Assembly: GCF_019880585.1 (NCBI RefSeq)
Contig: NZ_JAINVV010000006.1
Span: 124,001 to 188,000, forward strand
Direction of reading: 5' to 3'
DNA length: 64,000 nucleotides
Source: Sphingomonas colocasiae
GTDB lineage: Bacteria; Pseudomonadota; Alphaproteobacteria; Sphingomonadales; Sphingomonadaceae
Positions 8,719 through 16,698 of this stretch are shown here, in pieces (positions within the stretch are counted from its first letter, which is position 1; each line of letters opens with the position of its first letter). Under the pieces are notes generated by a model, which made no database searches, was not told where the DNA came from, and was given only the letters and a program-made list of their open reading frames with translations. Both the position numbers and the translations under genes were made by a program.

Positions 8719-8786
8719 ACGCCGGGGCAAGGCATTGGCCACTCGGGAGAGTTGATGACATACTGGCGACGAGTGTTGGAGGACCA

Positions 8787-9434
8787 GTGAACGTGCGGGA
8801 TTTGATACGGGCGCCTCGTCAGGACCGCAGCCAGCGGACGATGACCAGGGTCGTCGATGCTTTCGAGAAACTGCTCGACGACCATCCCTATGAATCGATC
8901 ACCATCACGGACATCGCGCGGGAATCCCGGACCGGCGCGAGCTCGATCTATGCCCGCTTCAAGGACAAGCGCTCGATCCTGCTCGCGGTCCACGAGCGGG
9001 TCCGCGAGCGGGCGACGAGCCATTTCGAGGAGGTCTACACGCCGGTCCGCTGGGCCGACATGCCGATCGAGGACGCCATCCGCCTGATGTGCGTCGAAAC
9101 GATGCGCTGGTACCGCGATCATCACAACGTCATCAAGGCGTCGATCCTGCTCAACGACGACGTCATCTACGAACGGATCGCGGACTCGGTGAACGCGGGC
9201 TCGGTGCAGCTCGCCTATTTCATCCAGGCCCGGATCGGCAGTTTTTCGAAGGTCGAGGCGGTCCGCACCGCGGACGTGATCTTCCGGATCATGACGGCCG
9301 CCTTCCAGCAGATCACCATCTTCGACCGCGTCCTGCCCACAAAGCAGGCGCTGAGCGACGAGGAGGTGCTCACCGGGGTCGTACGCGCGGCGCTGGCTCA
9401 ATTGTTTCCGGAACGGCTCGAGCGACAGGGGTGA
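8787..9434 (+). CDS. TetR/AcrR family transcriptional regulator
   Basis: The 215-residue protein has an N-terminal helix-turn-helix of TetR type: TMTRVVDAFEKLL, then ITITDIARESRTGASSIYARFKDK in two parts at about residues 33-58. The C-terminal ligand domain is helical and unassigned. The start is a GTG at 8787 behind GGAGG (8778-8782); a second in-frame GTG at 8793 gives a more usual spacing and cannot be excluded. It is the last gene of the catabolic island and the best candidate to bind the two operators at 3972 and 4111. That assignment is inferred from position only. Confidence 0.9.
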   Translation: MNVRDLIRAPRQDRSQRTMTRVVDAFEKLLDDHPYESITITDIARESRTGASSIYARFKDKRSILLAVHERVRERATSHFEEVYTPVRWADMPIEDAIRLMCVETMRWYRDHHNVIKASILLNDDVIYERIADSVNAGSVQLAYFIQARIGSFSKVEAVRTADVIFRIMTAAFQQITIFDRVLPTKQALSDEEVLTGVVRAALAQLFPERLERQG

Positions 9435-9525
9435 AACAGGCCTTTGGAGGCATCGATAACCGCTGCGATTGCCGCGCAGGCGCTCCCCAGACAAAGCCCT
9501 GCGTGGTCGAGCAGCGAGCTTCAGC

Positions 9526-10497
9526 TCATTTCTTGCCCGCTGCCTGCTTGGCGAGAAGCTCATCGAGCGTCCTGACCAGGGCATCGCGATTCAATGTGTA
9601 AGCGGCCTGGCTTGCATTGAGCTGCAAGGCCCGGTCGAGCATTTCGCGAACGATGATATGAGCCACCTCCTCGCTGTTGGCGGCCATATACCGAAGGCGC
9701 GGCGTGTCGCTCGACAGGAAGTGGAACACCTGCTCGGCAACGGGGGTCGGATCGCTCATCTTCGCCTCGGCCTCCTGGACCGTCACGAGCGTCTTTTTCT
9801 GCTCGTCCGTCAGCGGTTGACCCAGTTCCGGATTGCCGGTCAGCATCCGCATGGTCACTTTTTCACGGGCGCGGGACTTGAACGCGCCTGGATCGATGAT
9901 GCCGGCGACGACCTTTTCCCCGGCCATCTGAAGTTCGAGCGCCAAGGTCTCGGTATAGACCTCGACCGCAGCCTTGCTCATGCCATAGGCGCCGCCGGTC
10001 GGGCTCATGACGAACGCGGAAAGCGATCCGATGATCGCGGTGCGTCCCTGGCTCTCCTTCAGCAGCGGGAAAAAGGCGCGGTTTACCCGCAACGGCCCCA
10101 TGACGTTGATGTCGTGCTGCCACAGCACGTCCTCGTCAGATGTCTTGATCAGTTCCGCGACGCTGGCGACGCCCGCATTGTTGATCACCCCGTAGAGGCC
10201 GCGTCCCTGGGCAGCGACGAACCGGACGGCCGCATCGACATCCGACTGTTTGGTGACGTCGAGCCGCACCGCGCTGACATTCTTCATCGCCTCGAGGCGC
10301 TTGAGGTCCTCGTCCTTGCGGGCGCCGGCATAGACGTGGAAGCCGCGATCGGCGAGATATCTGGTGATGGTGAGCCCGATGCCCGAGCTCGCACCTGTCA
10401 CGAGGACGGCCCTCTGCTCGGGTGGGCTCTGGGCCAGGGCGGGGTGCGAAACCATCAGGGCCAGGAACGCGATCAGAAGATATTTGAGCCGGTCCAT
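9526..10497 (-). CDS. short-chain dehydrogenase/reductase with a signal peptide
   Basis: The 323-residue protein is a classical SDR. It has the TGASSGIG cofactor loop at residues 34-41, NNAG, a catalytic Ser in IIGSLSA and the YxxxK motif as YGMSK. Unusually, the first 23 residues (basic start, long hydrophobic core, SHPALAQ end) look like a Sec signal peptide, directly before the Rossmann fold. The start at 10497 is chosen because AGGAG lies six bases ahead; a longer frame to 10533 lacks this. The gene lies 75 bases after the SdpI-like gene and may be in the same transcript. The substrate is unknown. Confidence 0.85.
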   Translation of the reverse strand: MDRLKYLLIAFLALMVSHPALAQSPPEQRAVLVTGASSGIGLTITRYLADRGFHVYAGARKDEDLKRLEAMKNVSAVRLDVTKQSDVDAAVRFVAAQGRGLYGVINNAGVASVAELIKTSDEDVLWQHDINVMGPLRVNRAFFPLLKESQGRTAIIGSLSAFVMSPTGGAYGMSKAAVEVYTETLALELQMAGEKVVAGIIDPGAFKSRAREKVTMRMLTGNPELGQPLTDEQKKTLVTVQEAEAKMSDPTPVAEQVFHFLSSDTPRLRYMAANSEEVAHIIVREMLDRALQLNASQAAYTLNRDALVRTLDELLAKQAAGKK

Positions 10498-10572
10498 GAG
10501 ATGCTCCTGTTGCGATAAGGGTCGGGGCGGCATCGATGACGATGCCAGGGTTGAGCCGTGCTGCGCAGCGTC

Positions 10573-11241
10573 CTAGCGGACGCTGTCCTGGTTCTTCCGC
10601 TTCCAGAGCGCGTAGGAATAAGCGGACGGCACCAGCAGACCCAGCACCAGCGTCGCCAGCAACAGGCCGGTCATGATGTCCGCGGAAACCCGCATGAGAC
10701 CGGCCGCCACCAGCACGAGACCGCTGGCGACCAGGAATTTGCCGGCAAGCCGATGGGTCTTGCTCCACACATCCTCGTCCACCAATGTCCAGGGCGTGCG
10801 GATGCCGATCAGGTACATGCTGCGCGATTTGCCCATCTGGTTGCCGGCCAGGCACAGCGACAGGCCGAGGACGGTCGCGAACACATGCAGCACGGGAATT
10901 TCGCGGCCCAGCGCGCCGAGGATCACGATCGCCTGAACCGTCGCCCCGGCCATCAGCATGGAGACCCAGCCCCAGACGTAGAGCCCGCGGCTGCGCTCCA
11001 GCCCGCCCGCCCTCGGCTCGATCCCGGGAAGCGCGAGGAAGAACAATGTCGCCAGGGCAGTGCCGATGCCGGGCACCAGCAAGGCGACCCATTTGCTCGA
11101 GAACTGATCGGGCCGCCCCCGCGCATCCCAATGCGTGGGAAGCGCCATGTCGCCGGGCAGGCTGAGCGCCGTCCAGCATCCGGCCACCAGCAGCAGGATG
11201 ACGGTCACGATCGACGCCATGGTCAGATGCCTGTTCGTCAT
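10573..11241 (-). CDS. SdpI/DUF1648 family membrane protein
   Basis: The 222-residue product has about six membrane helices. An N-terminal DUF1648-like part carries LPTHWDARGRPDQFSSK, typical of the family, and the C-terminal part has the SdpI signature GIRTPWTLVDEDVWSKTHR at about residues 150-168. In Bacillus subtilis SdpI gives immunity to the SdpC toxin and sequesters the autorepressor SdpR. No toxin gene is seen here, so the function is open. The start codon overlaps the stop of the ArsR-type gene by four bases (ATGA), an arrangement like sdpRI. Confidence 0.88.
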   Translation of the reverse strand: MTNRHLTMASIVTVILLLVAGCWTALSLPGDMALPTHWDARGRPDQFSSKWVALLVPGIGTALATLFFLALPGIEPRAGGLERSRGLYVWGWVSMLMAGATVQAIVILGALGREIPVLHVFATVLGLSLCLAGNQMGKSRSMYLIGIRTPWTLVDEDVWSKTHRLAGKFLVASGLVLVAAGLMRVSADIMTGLLLATLVLGLLVPSAYSYALWKRKNQDSVR

Positions 11242-11528
11242 TCTCCGCTTTCCTTCTCGTTCCGGGGGCTGATGCTCAACGTTCCCATGAACCCCATCAG
11301 CACCTCCTCCACCGTCGATACGCTGATCGAATAGAAGATCGTCGTTCCCTTCTGCTCGGACTGGATGAGCCCGGCCTCGCGCAGCTTCGCGAAATGGCCG
11401 GACATGGTCGGCTTCGCCACGTCGAAGGCCGACGCGATATCCCCAGCCGAACGCGCGCCTTCCTTCAGCATCTGCAGGATCGCGCGTCGGGTGGGATGGG
11501 CAAGTGCTTCGAAAACCTTGTTCATCAT
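11238..11528 (-). CDS. ArsR family repressor, SdpR-like
   Basis: This 96-residue winged-helix protein starts MNKVFEALAHPTRRAIL, followed by LKEGARSAGDIASAF and the recognition helix region KPTMSGHFAKLREAGLI. It has no Cys metal site, in line with SdpR-type autorepressors and not metal sensors. It is the first gene of the minus-strand unit and is translationally coupled to the SdpI-like gene. A perfect inverted repeat just upstream (11539-11555) is a likely autoregulatory operator. Two adjacent ATGs (11528 and 11525) are possible starts. Confidence 0.9.
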   Translation of the reverse strand: MMNKVFEALAHPTRRAILQMLKEGARSAGDIASAFDVAKPTMSGHFAKLREAGLIQSEQKGTTIFYSISVSTVEEVLMGFMGTLSISPRNEKESGE

Positions 11529-11538
11529 CTCTATTTCG

Positions 11539-11555
11539 GTTATTAGCTAAATAAC
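11539..11555. promoter_or_regulatory. inverted repeat upstream of the ArsR-type gene
   Basis: GTTATT and AATAAC flank AGCTA, giving a 6-5-6 perfect inverted repeat 11 bases before the repressor start codon. The position fits an autoregulatory operator of the SdpR/ArsR type. Because the divergent serine hydrolase starts about 160 bases away, the site could also affect that gene. Confidence 0.55.
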
Positions 11556-11718
11556 AAATGATTCGAATGGCGTCAATCGCCGTGTCAGGAACCGCAGCGC
11601 ATCTCAAGCGCGGCCGCAAGCCGCGCACGGCACCCGCTTGCCCGTTCCACACGGCGCCCGTCCACGGATCCACGGTTCAATGCGTCCGGCCATCGCCGGA
11701 CCGGCGGAGGGGATGAGG

Positions 11719-13818
11719 ATGCGTTTCATGACAGGCATGGCCCTGGCGGCACCGGCACTGGCACTGGCACTGGCACTGATCGCGGGGCCGGGACCGGCCG
11801 CGCCGCCACGTCCGGCGAGCCCGGCACATACGGCAAACGTGTCACAGGCTGCGAGCGCGACACGGGCTTCGAACGCGGCACGGGCGGCGAGCGGGACGCA
11901 GCCGTCGAGCGGGACAAACGCAATCGCCGCGAGGGCACCCCGATCGTCCGTCGCGCCGCAGGGTGGGCGGTCGCTGACCGCGGAGGATGTCGATGCCTGG
12001 CTCGACGGATACATGCCCTTCGCGCTGGCGAAGAGCGACATCGCCGGCGCGGTTGTGGTCGTCGTGAAGGACGGCCGGATATTGGCGCAACGCGGTTACG
12101 GCTTCGCCGATGTCGCGAAGCGCAGGCGGGTGGATCCCGCGGCCACGCTGTTCCGGCCCGGATCGGTTGGCAAATTGTTCACATGGACCGCGGTGATGCA
12201 GCTCGTCGAGCAGGGAAAGCTGGACCTCGACGCCGACGTGAACCGCTATCTCGATTTCAGGATCCCGCCACGCGCCGGAAAGCCGATCACGCTGCGCCAC
12301 CTGATGACGCACACCGCCGGCTTCGAGGAGCAGGCCAAGGAGATCATGGGCACCGATCCCGGGCGCGTCGTGCCCTACCAGACGATGCTGAAGCGGTGGA
12401 CGCCCGAACGCGTCTACCGCGAAGGCTCGACACCCGCCTATTCCAACTATGGTGCGGCGCTGGCCGGCTATATCGTCGAGCGCGTCGCGGGCGAACCCTA
12501 TGACGACTATATCGAGCGCCACATATTCGCGCCGCTCGGCATGGCCCGTTCGACGATGCGCCAGCCATTGCCGGCACGGTTCCGGCCGCATATGGCGACG
12601 GGTTACAGCCTGGCATCGGGCAAGCCCACCGCCTTCGAATTTCTGGGGCCTGCGCCCGCGGGATCGCTGACCGCGACCGGTGCGGACATGGGCCGCTTCA
12701 TGATCGCGCATCTCAACGGGGGATCGACCGATACCGGCCGGATCCTGGCACCGGAAACAATGCTGCTGATGCACGACAGCGTGACGCATCCCATTCCCGG
12801 GCTCAACGGCATGGCGCTGGGCTTTTACGAGGCCAACATCAACGGACGGCGCGTGATCGGCCATGGCGGCGACACGTCGGTCTTCCACAGCGAGCTCCAG
12901 CTCTTCCGGAACGAAGGCGTCGGCATCTTCGTGTCGTTCAACAGCACGGGCCGGGAAGGCGGTTCGTCGGTCCTGCGGACCGCGCTGTTCGAGGATTTCG
13001 CGGATCGCTACTTCCCGGGGCCCGGCGACGATCGTCGCGCCGATCCGGCGACCGCCCGCGCACAGGCGCAGCAGCTCGCCGGCACCTGGTCGATCTCCCG
13101 CCGCTCGCATTCCGGCTTCCTCGCGATCGTCGACCTGATCGGGCAGGTCACCGTGTCCATCGACAGCGAAGGCCGGCTCATCGTGCCGTTCGCCACCGGC
13201 GCGAACGGACAGCCGCGCCGCTGGACGCCCGTCGCGCCCTTCCTGTGGCGCGATCCCGACAGCCATGCCTATTTCGGCGCGCGCGTCGAGAATGGCGTGC
13301 CCGTGCGCATCGGCGTCAGCGATTTCGCGCCGGTGATGGTGTTCGATCGCACGCCCTGGCACCGGTCCTCGGCCTGGCTTCGCCCGATGCTGCTCGCGGG
13401 CATCGCGGCGTTGCTGATCACCGTGATCCTGTGGCCGGTTACGGCATTGGTCCGCCGTCGCTACGGCGCCGCCCTTTCCTTTGCGGGCCGTGAGCGTCTT
13501 GCCTACCGCCTCGTGCGGATCGCCGCGGCGCTCGCGCTGCTGGCGGTCCTCGGCTGGGTCGTGCTGCTCTCCGCGATGCTGGGTGATATCGGCAATCTCG
13601 CCTCGCCGTTCGACCCGGCGCTTCTGGCCGCGCAATTGTTCGGCTGGCTGGCCTTTGTGGGCGGCGGCGCGATCGCCGCGTGGAACGTCGCCCTGGCCTT
13701 GCGCGGGCGTCGGCACTGGTCGGCGAAGCTGTGGAGCATCGTCCTGCTGCTCGCGTTCCTGACATTGATCTGGATCGGCGCGGTCTTTCGATTGCTCGCG
13801 ATCGGCACGAACTACTGA
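11719..13818 (+). CDS. exported serine hydrolase, beta-lactamase family, with C-terminal membrane segments
   Basis: The 699-residue protein has a signal peptide and then a low-complexity Ala/Ser/Thr linker. A class C beta-lactamase-like domain follows, with SVGK (SxxK) at about residue 148, YSN (YxN) and a late HGG motif. The C-terminal part is an additional domain followed by about four hydrophobic helices (roughly residues 550-690). Such proteins act as periplasmic peptidases or esterases tied to the inner membrane. The start at 11719 has GGAGG eight bases upstream; an ATG at 11713 is too close. The signal region is encoded by four or five GGCACT repeats. It is divergent from the SdpR/SdpI pair. 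Confidence 0.85.
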   Translation: MRFMTGMALAAPALALALALIAGPGPAAPPRPASPAHTANVSQAASATRASNAARAASGTQPSSGTNAIAARAPRSSVAPQGGRSLTAEDVDAWLDGYMPFALAKSDIAGAVVVVVKDGRILAQRGYGFADVAKRRRVDPAATLFRPGSVGKLFTWTAVMQLVEQGKLDLDADVNRYLDFRIPPRAGKPITLRHLMTHTAGFEEQAKEIMGTDPGRVVPYQTMLKRWTPERVYREGSTPAYSNYGAALAGYIVERVAGEPYDDYIERHIFAPLGMARSTMRQPLPARFRPHMATGYSLASGKPTAFEFLGPAPAGSLTATGADMGRFMIAHLNGGSTDTGRILAPETMLLMHDSVTHPIPGLNGMALGFYEANINGRRVIGHGGDTSVFHSELQLFRNEGVGIFVSFNSTGREGGSSVLRTALFEDFADRYFPGPGDDRRADPATARAQAQQLAGTWSISRRSHSGFLAIVDLIGQVTVSIDSEGRLIVPFATGANGQPRRWTPVAPFLWRDPDSHAYFGARVENGVPVRIGVSDFAPVMVFDRTPWHRSSAWLRPMLLAGIAALLITVILWPVTALVRRRYGAALSFAGRERLAYRLVRIAAALALLAVLGWVVLLSAMLGDIGNLASPFDPALLAAQLFGWLAFVGGGAIAAWNVALALRGRRHWSAKLWSIVLLLAFLTLIWIGAVFRLLAIGTNY
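11755..11778 (+). repeat. GGCACT hexanucleotide repeat inside a signal peptide
   Basis: Four near-perfect tandem copies of GGCACT encode alternating Ala-Leu in the hydrophobic core of the exported serine hydrolase. Slippage would add or remove two residues without a frameshift and so change only the length of the signal sequence. Confidence 0.6.
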
Positions 13819-14260
13819 GATCGCATCTCGAGCCGGAGGCGATCATGGGCAGGGACCCGGTGACTGTCCATGATCGCCCGGCATGTCGCCGCCCCCGGGC
13901 GTATCCCCCCCTTTTCGGAGCAGCTCGGATCGAGCCGGATGGCCGGTTGGCGGGCGCGCTGCCGGCCGGCGGTTCAGGCTTGGGCCCGTCCGACGCCTTC
14001 CGGGCCGTATGTCGACGGCCTTGCCGTTGGCACGGATTTGCTGACGCCATGCATTCCGTCCGGATGCGGCGGCCATCCGTCCGGACTTTCGACGCGGCTT
14101 CGTCATGCGCCGCTCGCCGTGATGCCTTTCGCGCAAACCGGGTACGCCGAACAGCGCGGGCGCGACGCGCCACGGCCCAGGACGGGTTTCCACGATCCGG
14201 CGGCATTCAACCGCCTTGTCCATCCGTCCCGCGCGCCCTCCCGGGCCGCCGCGATCGATC
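13819..14260. other. gene-free interval
   Basis: These 440 bases have long open frames on both strands from high GC, but none with recognisable protein features, a plausible start or a ribosome binding site. I see no repeat or RNA gene. It probably holds decayed sequence next to the truncated genes that follow. Confidence 0.4.
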
Positions 14261-14503
14261 CTATGCGAAGCTCATGGCCGACAGAAGGGACAGATCGCCG
14301 GCCTGGGTGATGAACAGTTCCTGGAATTTGATCTGGTAGTTCGAACCCTCCCCCAGATCCGACCATCCGAAGACAAGGCTGTCGCCGCTCGAACCGAAAT
14401 AGGAATCAGCATCCCTATGGACAATGGAAGATTCAACCACCATGACTTTGTCGCTGATCTGGTACGATTTCACATCGTAAACCTGGGTATAGATCGGAGC
14501 CAT
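14261..14503 (-). CDS. small ORF or gene fragment of unknown function
   Basis: An 80-residue frame with lower GC than its surroundings starts [15 protein letters not shown] and ends with [18 protein letters not shown]. The composition (many Tyr, Ser, Val, acidic residues) looks like a real beta-rich protein and not like a GC-driven shadow. I do not know the family. It sits head to head against the broken 5' end of a LysR gene at 14504-14518. It may therefore be a fragment of a foreign gene whose arrival cut the LysR gene, and the ATG may not be its original start. Confidence 0.4.
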   Translation of the reverse strand: MAPIYTQVYDVKSYQISDKVMVVESSIVHRDADSYFGSSGDSLVFGWSDLGEGSNYQIKFQELFITQAGDLSLLSAMSFA

Positions 14504-14518
14504 GGAATCAAACGGCCC

Positions 14519-14998
14519 GGCGGGTTCGATCTTGGCCTGAGAAGCGCCGACCTCGTGCCGAGCGACATGATCGCCGTTCCGGTCGGGCCGCCCCGCAGCT
14601 TCGCCGTCGTCGCAACGCATGCCTATTTCGAGGCCAACGGCAAGCCGTATGCGCCAGCGGACCTCCTGCGACATGCATGCTTGCGCATCCGCCTGCCGAA
14701 CGGCGCGCTGCATCGCTGGCACTTCGAGAAGAACGGGCAGCCCGCGCAAGTCGACGTCCGTGGTCCGATCACGCTGGATGAGGCCAGTCTCTCAAGGATC
14801 GCCGTCCTCGAGAGCGTCGGCATAGGTTACTTTATGGAGTCCGATGTGCGCGCGGACATCGAGGCGGGACGCCTCGTCCGGGTCCTGGAGGACTGGACGC
14901 CGCCAATGGCGCGCCTGTGTCTCTATTACCCGAGCCGGCGCAATCCGTCCGCGGCGTTCAGGGCGCTGATCGACATGGCACGTGCCGCGGATGGCTGA
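14519..14998 (+). pseudogene. LysR family regulator, C-terminal fragment
   Basis: About 160 codons match the effector domain of a LysR-type regulator of the type common in alphaproteobacteria. [20 protein letters not shown] is the lobe-hinge region; later parts include [10 protein letters not shown], a central [16 protein letters not shown] motif and [18 protein letters not shown] at the end. The helix-turn-helix half and any start codon are absent; upstream of 14519 the sequence turns abruptly into an unrelated frame on the other strand. It is therefore a 5'-truncated pseudogene unable to bind DNA. Confidence 0.8.
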
Positions 14999-14999
14999 A

Positions 15000-15786
15000 C
15001 GACAGCCATCCGTTCACCAGGACCGTCGATAATCGCCCGGGACCGCACCGGATCGGGGACTTCGGCTCCACGATTGGCGCGGCGACCATGGGACGACGGC
15101 TGGAATCGACGGCGAACCGATAGACCGACCGATCGGATGGCGCATTGCCGGCAGGCAGCTCATGCGCCTTGCCGCGGGCCCGGCCATGCCTCGCGCCAAC
15201 CGTCCCACATTCGTAAAACTGTCAAGCGCCCGGCCGGCGCGCCCGGCTTGCCTGGGTCCACCGCAGCGAGAGGCGCTGCCACGCTCCCAGGGACCAAAAA
15301 AAGCCCCGGCGCCAAAACAACGCCGGGGCGAGGAAACGATCCGTGCGCACGGCAGACCGTTGGGAGGCATGCTGTACGCGCGAGGGGCGGTCGGGGTTGC
15401 ATGGCGGCCGGCGATATTCGCCGCCGGTGCCGGGAGCCGGTGAGGGCGGCGGCGGCGAGCCGTTGCCGACCGCCCGGTCCGTCGGGCGTGCACGCCGCTC
15501 CATGGACGGGGCGCGCGCTGCGGGCACGGACCGGCGAGTGCTTCAACGGCGCCGAGGATGGTCAGGTCCGGGAGATCGCCAGGCCCGCGCTCGACATCTG
15601 CACGCCGGCCACCAGATCCCGATCTTGCACTCTTCCCCGCCCTCCCGGTCGCGCCGTCTGGTCGCGCCGTTACGCCCCGGTGACCGGGAGGCAGCAGGAA
15701 TTCAACCGCCCGTCATGAGGGCGCGCAGATCAGCAACCATCCGCGCTGCCGGGATGGCCAGCCCATGCCCTTGAAGGGAAGACGTC
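15000..15786. other. gene-free interval with an orphan terminator
   Basis: There is no convincing protein gene here; the open frames are GC-driven and overlap one another. The only clear signal is a strong factor-independent terminator on the minus strand at 15295-15329, about 460 bases beyond the nearest minus-strand gene. A small RNA or a very short gene just upstream of that terminator (about 15330-15500) is possible. Confidence 0.4.
15295..15329 (-). terminator. factor-independent terminator, minus strand
   Basis: Two 9-base arms, GCCCCGGCG (15303-15311) and CGCCGGGGC (15321-15329), enclose a 9-base loop. On the minus strand the hairpin is followed at once by seven or eight T residues, a textbook intrinsic terminator. 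No recognised gene ends close to it. Confidence 0.8.
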
Positions 15787-15993
15787 CTAACCGGACGCGA
15801 CATCCTCGCATTCGACCGCGGCAAACCGCTCGCGCTTGACCTTCCGTTCGGCAAGGCGGAGCCAGGTTTCAGCGGCGGCGATATGCACACGGGCCCGATT
15901 GGGCAGCGTTTCCGCCTCCGCCATCTGCATTGACCTGCGCGCACGCGCGATCAGGTGCTCGCGGGTTTCGCGAACCTGGCTGACACCGATCAT
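15787..15993 (-). CDS. small helical protein, copy 1 of family B
   Basis: This 68-residue protein contains RETREHLIARARRSMQMAEA, then ETLPNRARVHIAAAETWLRLAERK. The same pattern recurs in the 58-residue product at 16522-16698 (RETRDDLIRRAR, AETVPNRALIYIEAAETWLKLAARK), so it is a genuine coded family. It is predicted all-helical and basic. The start overlaps the stop of the preceding small gene by four bases (ATGA). Function is unknown. I infer that it acts with the product of the gene before it. Confidence 0.75.
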   Translation of the reverse strand: MIGVSQVRETREHLIARARRSMQMAEAETLPNRARVHIAAAETWLRLAERKVKRERFAAVECEDVASG

Positions 15994-16154
15994 GTCGCAT
16001 TCACCCTCCGCCCCGCAGCTTCGACGAAGCCGGCATATTTCTGCGCGAAGCTTAAATGCGTATGCCGGATAGCCGGATCGGACGAGCGCTCCGCGGCTTC
16101 GCGACATTCGCGTTCGCGGCGCAGATAATAATCATACTGGCTTTCGTGGGGCAT
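15990..16154 (-). CDS. small helical protein, copy 1 of family A
   Basis: This 54-residue protein begins MPHESQYDYYLRRERECREA and continues with AERSSDPAIRHTHLSFAQKYA. Such small proteins, rich in Arg, Glu and aromatic residues and with a helical DPxxRxxHxxxAxxYA pattern, are common in sphingomonads. It is followed by a family B gene with an ATGA overlap. A second A-B pair lies at 16522-16865 with the same order and the same coupling. GGAGG lies a few bases ahead of the start at 16154. Function is unknown. Confidence 0.75.
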   Translation of the reverse strand: MPHESQYDYYLRRERECREAAERSSDPAIRHTHLSFAQKYAGFVEAAGRRVNAT

Positions 16155-16311
16155 GGTGAGCCTCCAGCTTTGACAAGCGGCGGCTCTACAGAATTACCGT
16201 CATTCGGCGCCGGCCTGCGGGTCACCCGTGGCGCCAATGCCCGCCATGCTACTCTCATCGGGGCCGGGAGTCCTGATCCAGGTCAGAACCCACGCTCGGC
16301 TCGACGCGGAT

Positions 16312-16506
16312 TCAATGCGTCCTGCCGTCCTCGGGTCCCATCAACTGGATCAGCTTTTCGGTGATGTCTTCCCAGAACGCCAGGGCATCCTCGTCGCCCA
16401 ATCGCCGGTAATGGGCGGCGCGCCCTTCGATAAAGCGCCCGATCCTCGAGCGGTGGACATCGAGAAGCTTGGCGGCGAAGGCCCAGCGTTCATGCTCCGG
16501 CGTCAC
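16312..16506 (-). CDS. small protein, possibly DUF6961-like
   Basis: The 64-residue product starts MTPEHERWAFAAKLLDVHRSRIGRF and ends with a DEDALAFWEDITEKLIQLM pattern. The layout (MTPEHE, an Ala/Leu helix, a G.F...R stretch, then a W-containing helix) recalls the small DUF6961 proteins of sphingomonads as I remember them. It lies between the two duplicated A-B gene pairs on the same strand, 15 bases beyond the second B gene, so it is probably co-transcribed with that pair. Function is unknown. Confidence 0.6.
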   Translation of the reverse strand: MTPEHERWAFAAKLLDVHRSRIGRFIEGRAAHYRRLGDEDALAFWEDITEKLIQLMGPEDGRTH

Positions 16507-16521
16507 GGGACGATGTCCATC

Positions 16522-16698
16522 CTATTGGTCCGTCAAGCGCCGGGGCTTTCGCGCGGCGAGCTTCAGCCAGGTTTCCGCGGCCTCGATGTAGATCAGGGCG
16601 CGGTTGGGTACCGTCTCGGCCTTTGCCAACCGCATGGCATCCCTCGCGCGCCTGATGAGATCGTCACGCGTTTCGCGGAGAGGCGCGGCGATAACCAT
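16522..16698 (-). CDS. small helical protein, copy 2 of family B
   Basis: This 58-residue protein is a paralogue of the product at 15787-15993: they share RETRxxLIxRAR, AETxPNRAxxxIxAAETWLxLAxRK over about 45 residues. It starts at an ATG sharing one base with the stop of the preceding family A gene (TGATG). The C-terminus ends soon after the shared part, whereas copy 1 has a longer acidic tail. Confidence 0.7.
   Translation of the reverse strand: MVIAAPLRETRDDLIRRARDAMRLAKAETVPNRALIYIEAAETWLKLAARKPRRLTDQ

Noticed and set aside
11604-11640. CGTGKR..C..C pattern resembling a SEC-C zinc motif on the minus strand
   Set aside because: The residues around it do not fit the motif (DPCPCGSGKKYKxCC), and no credible gene precedes it.
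13843-14223. 126-codon minus-strand frame with an Arg-rich stretch
   Set aside because: Composition is Arg/Pro/Gly-driven, typical for non-coding high-GC DNA; no start signal and no recognisable motif.
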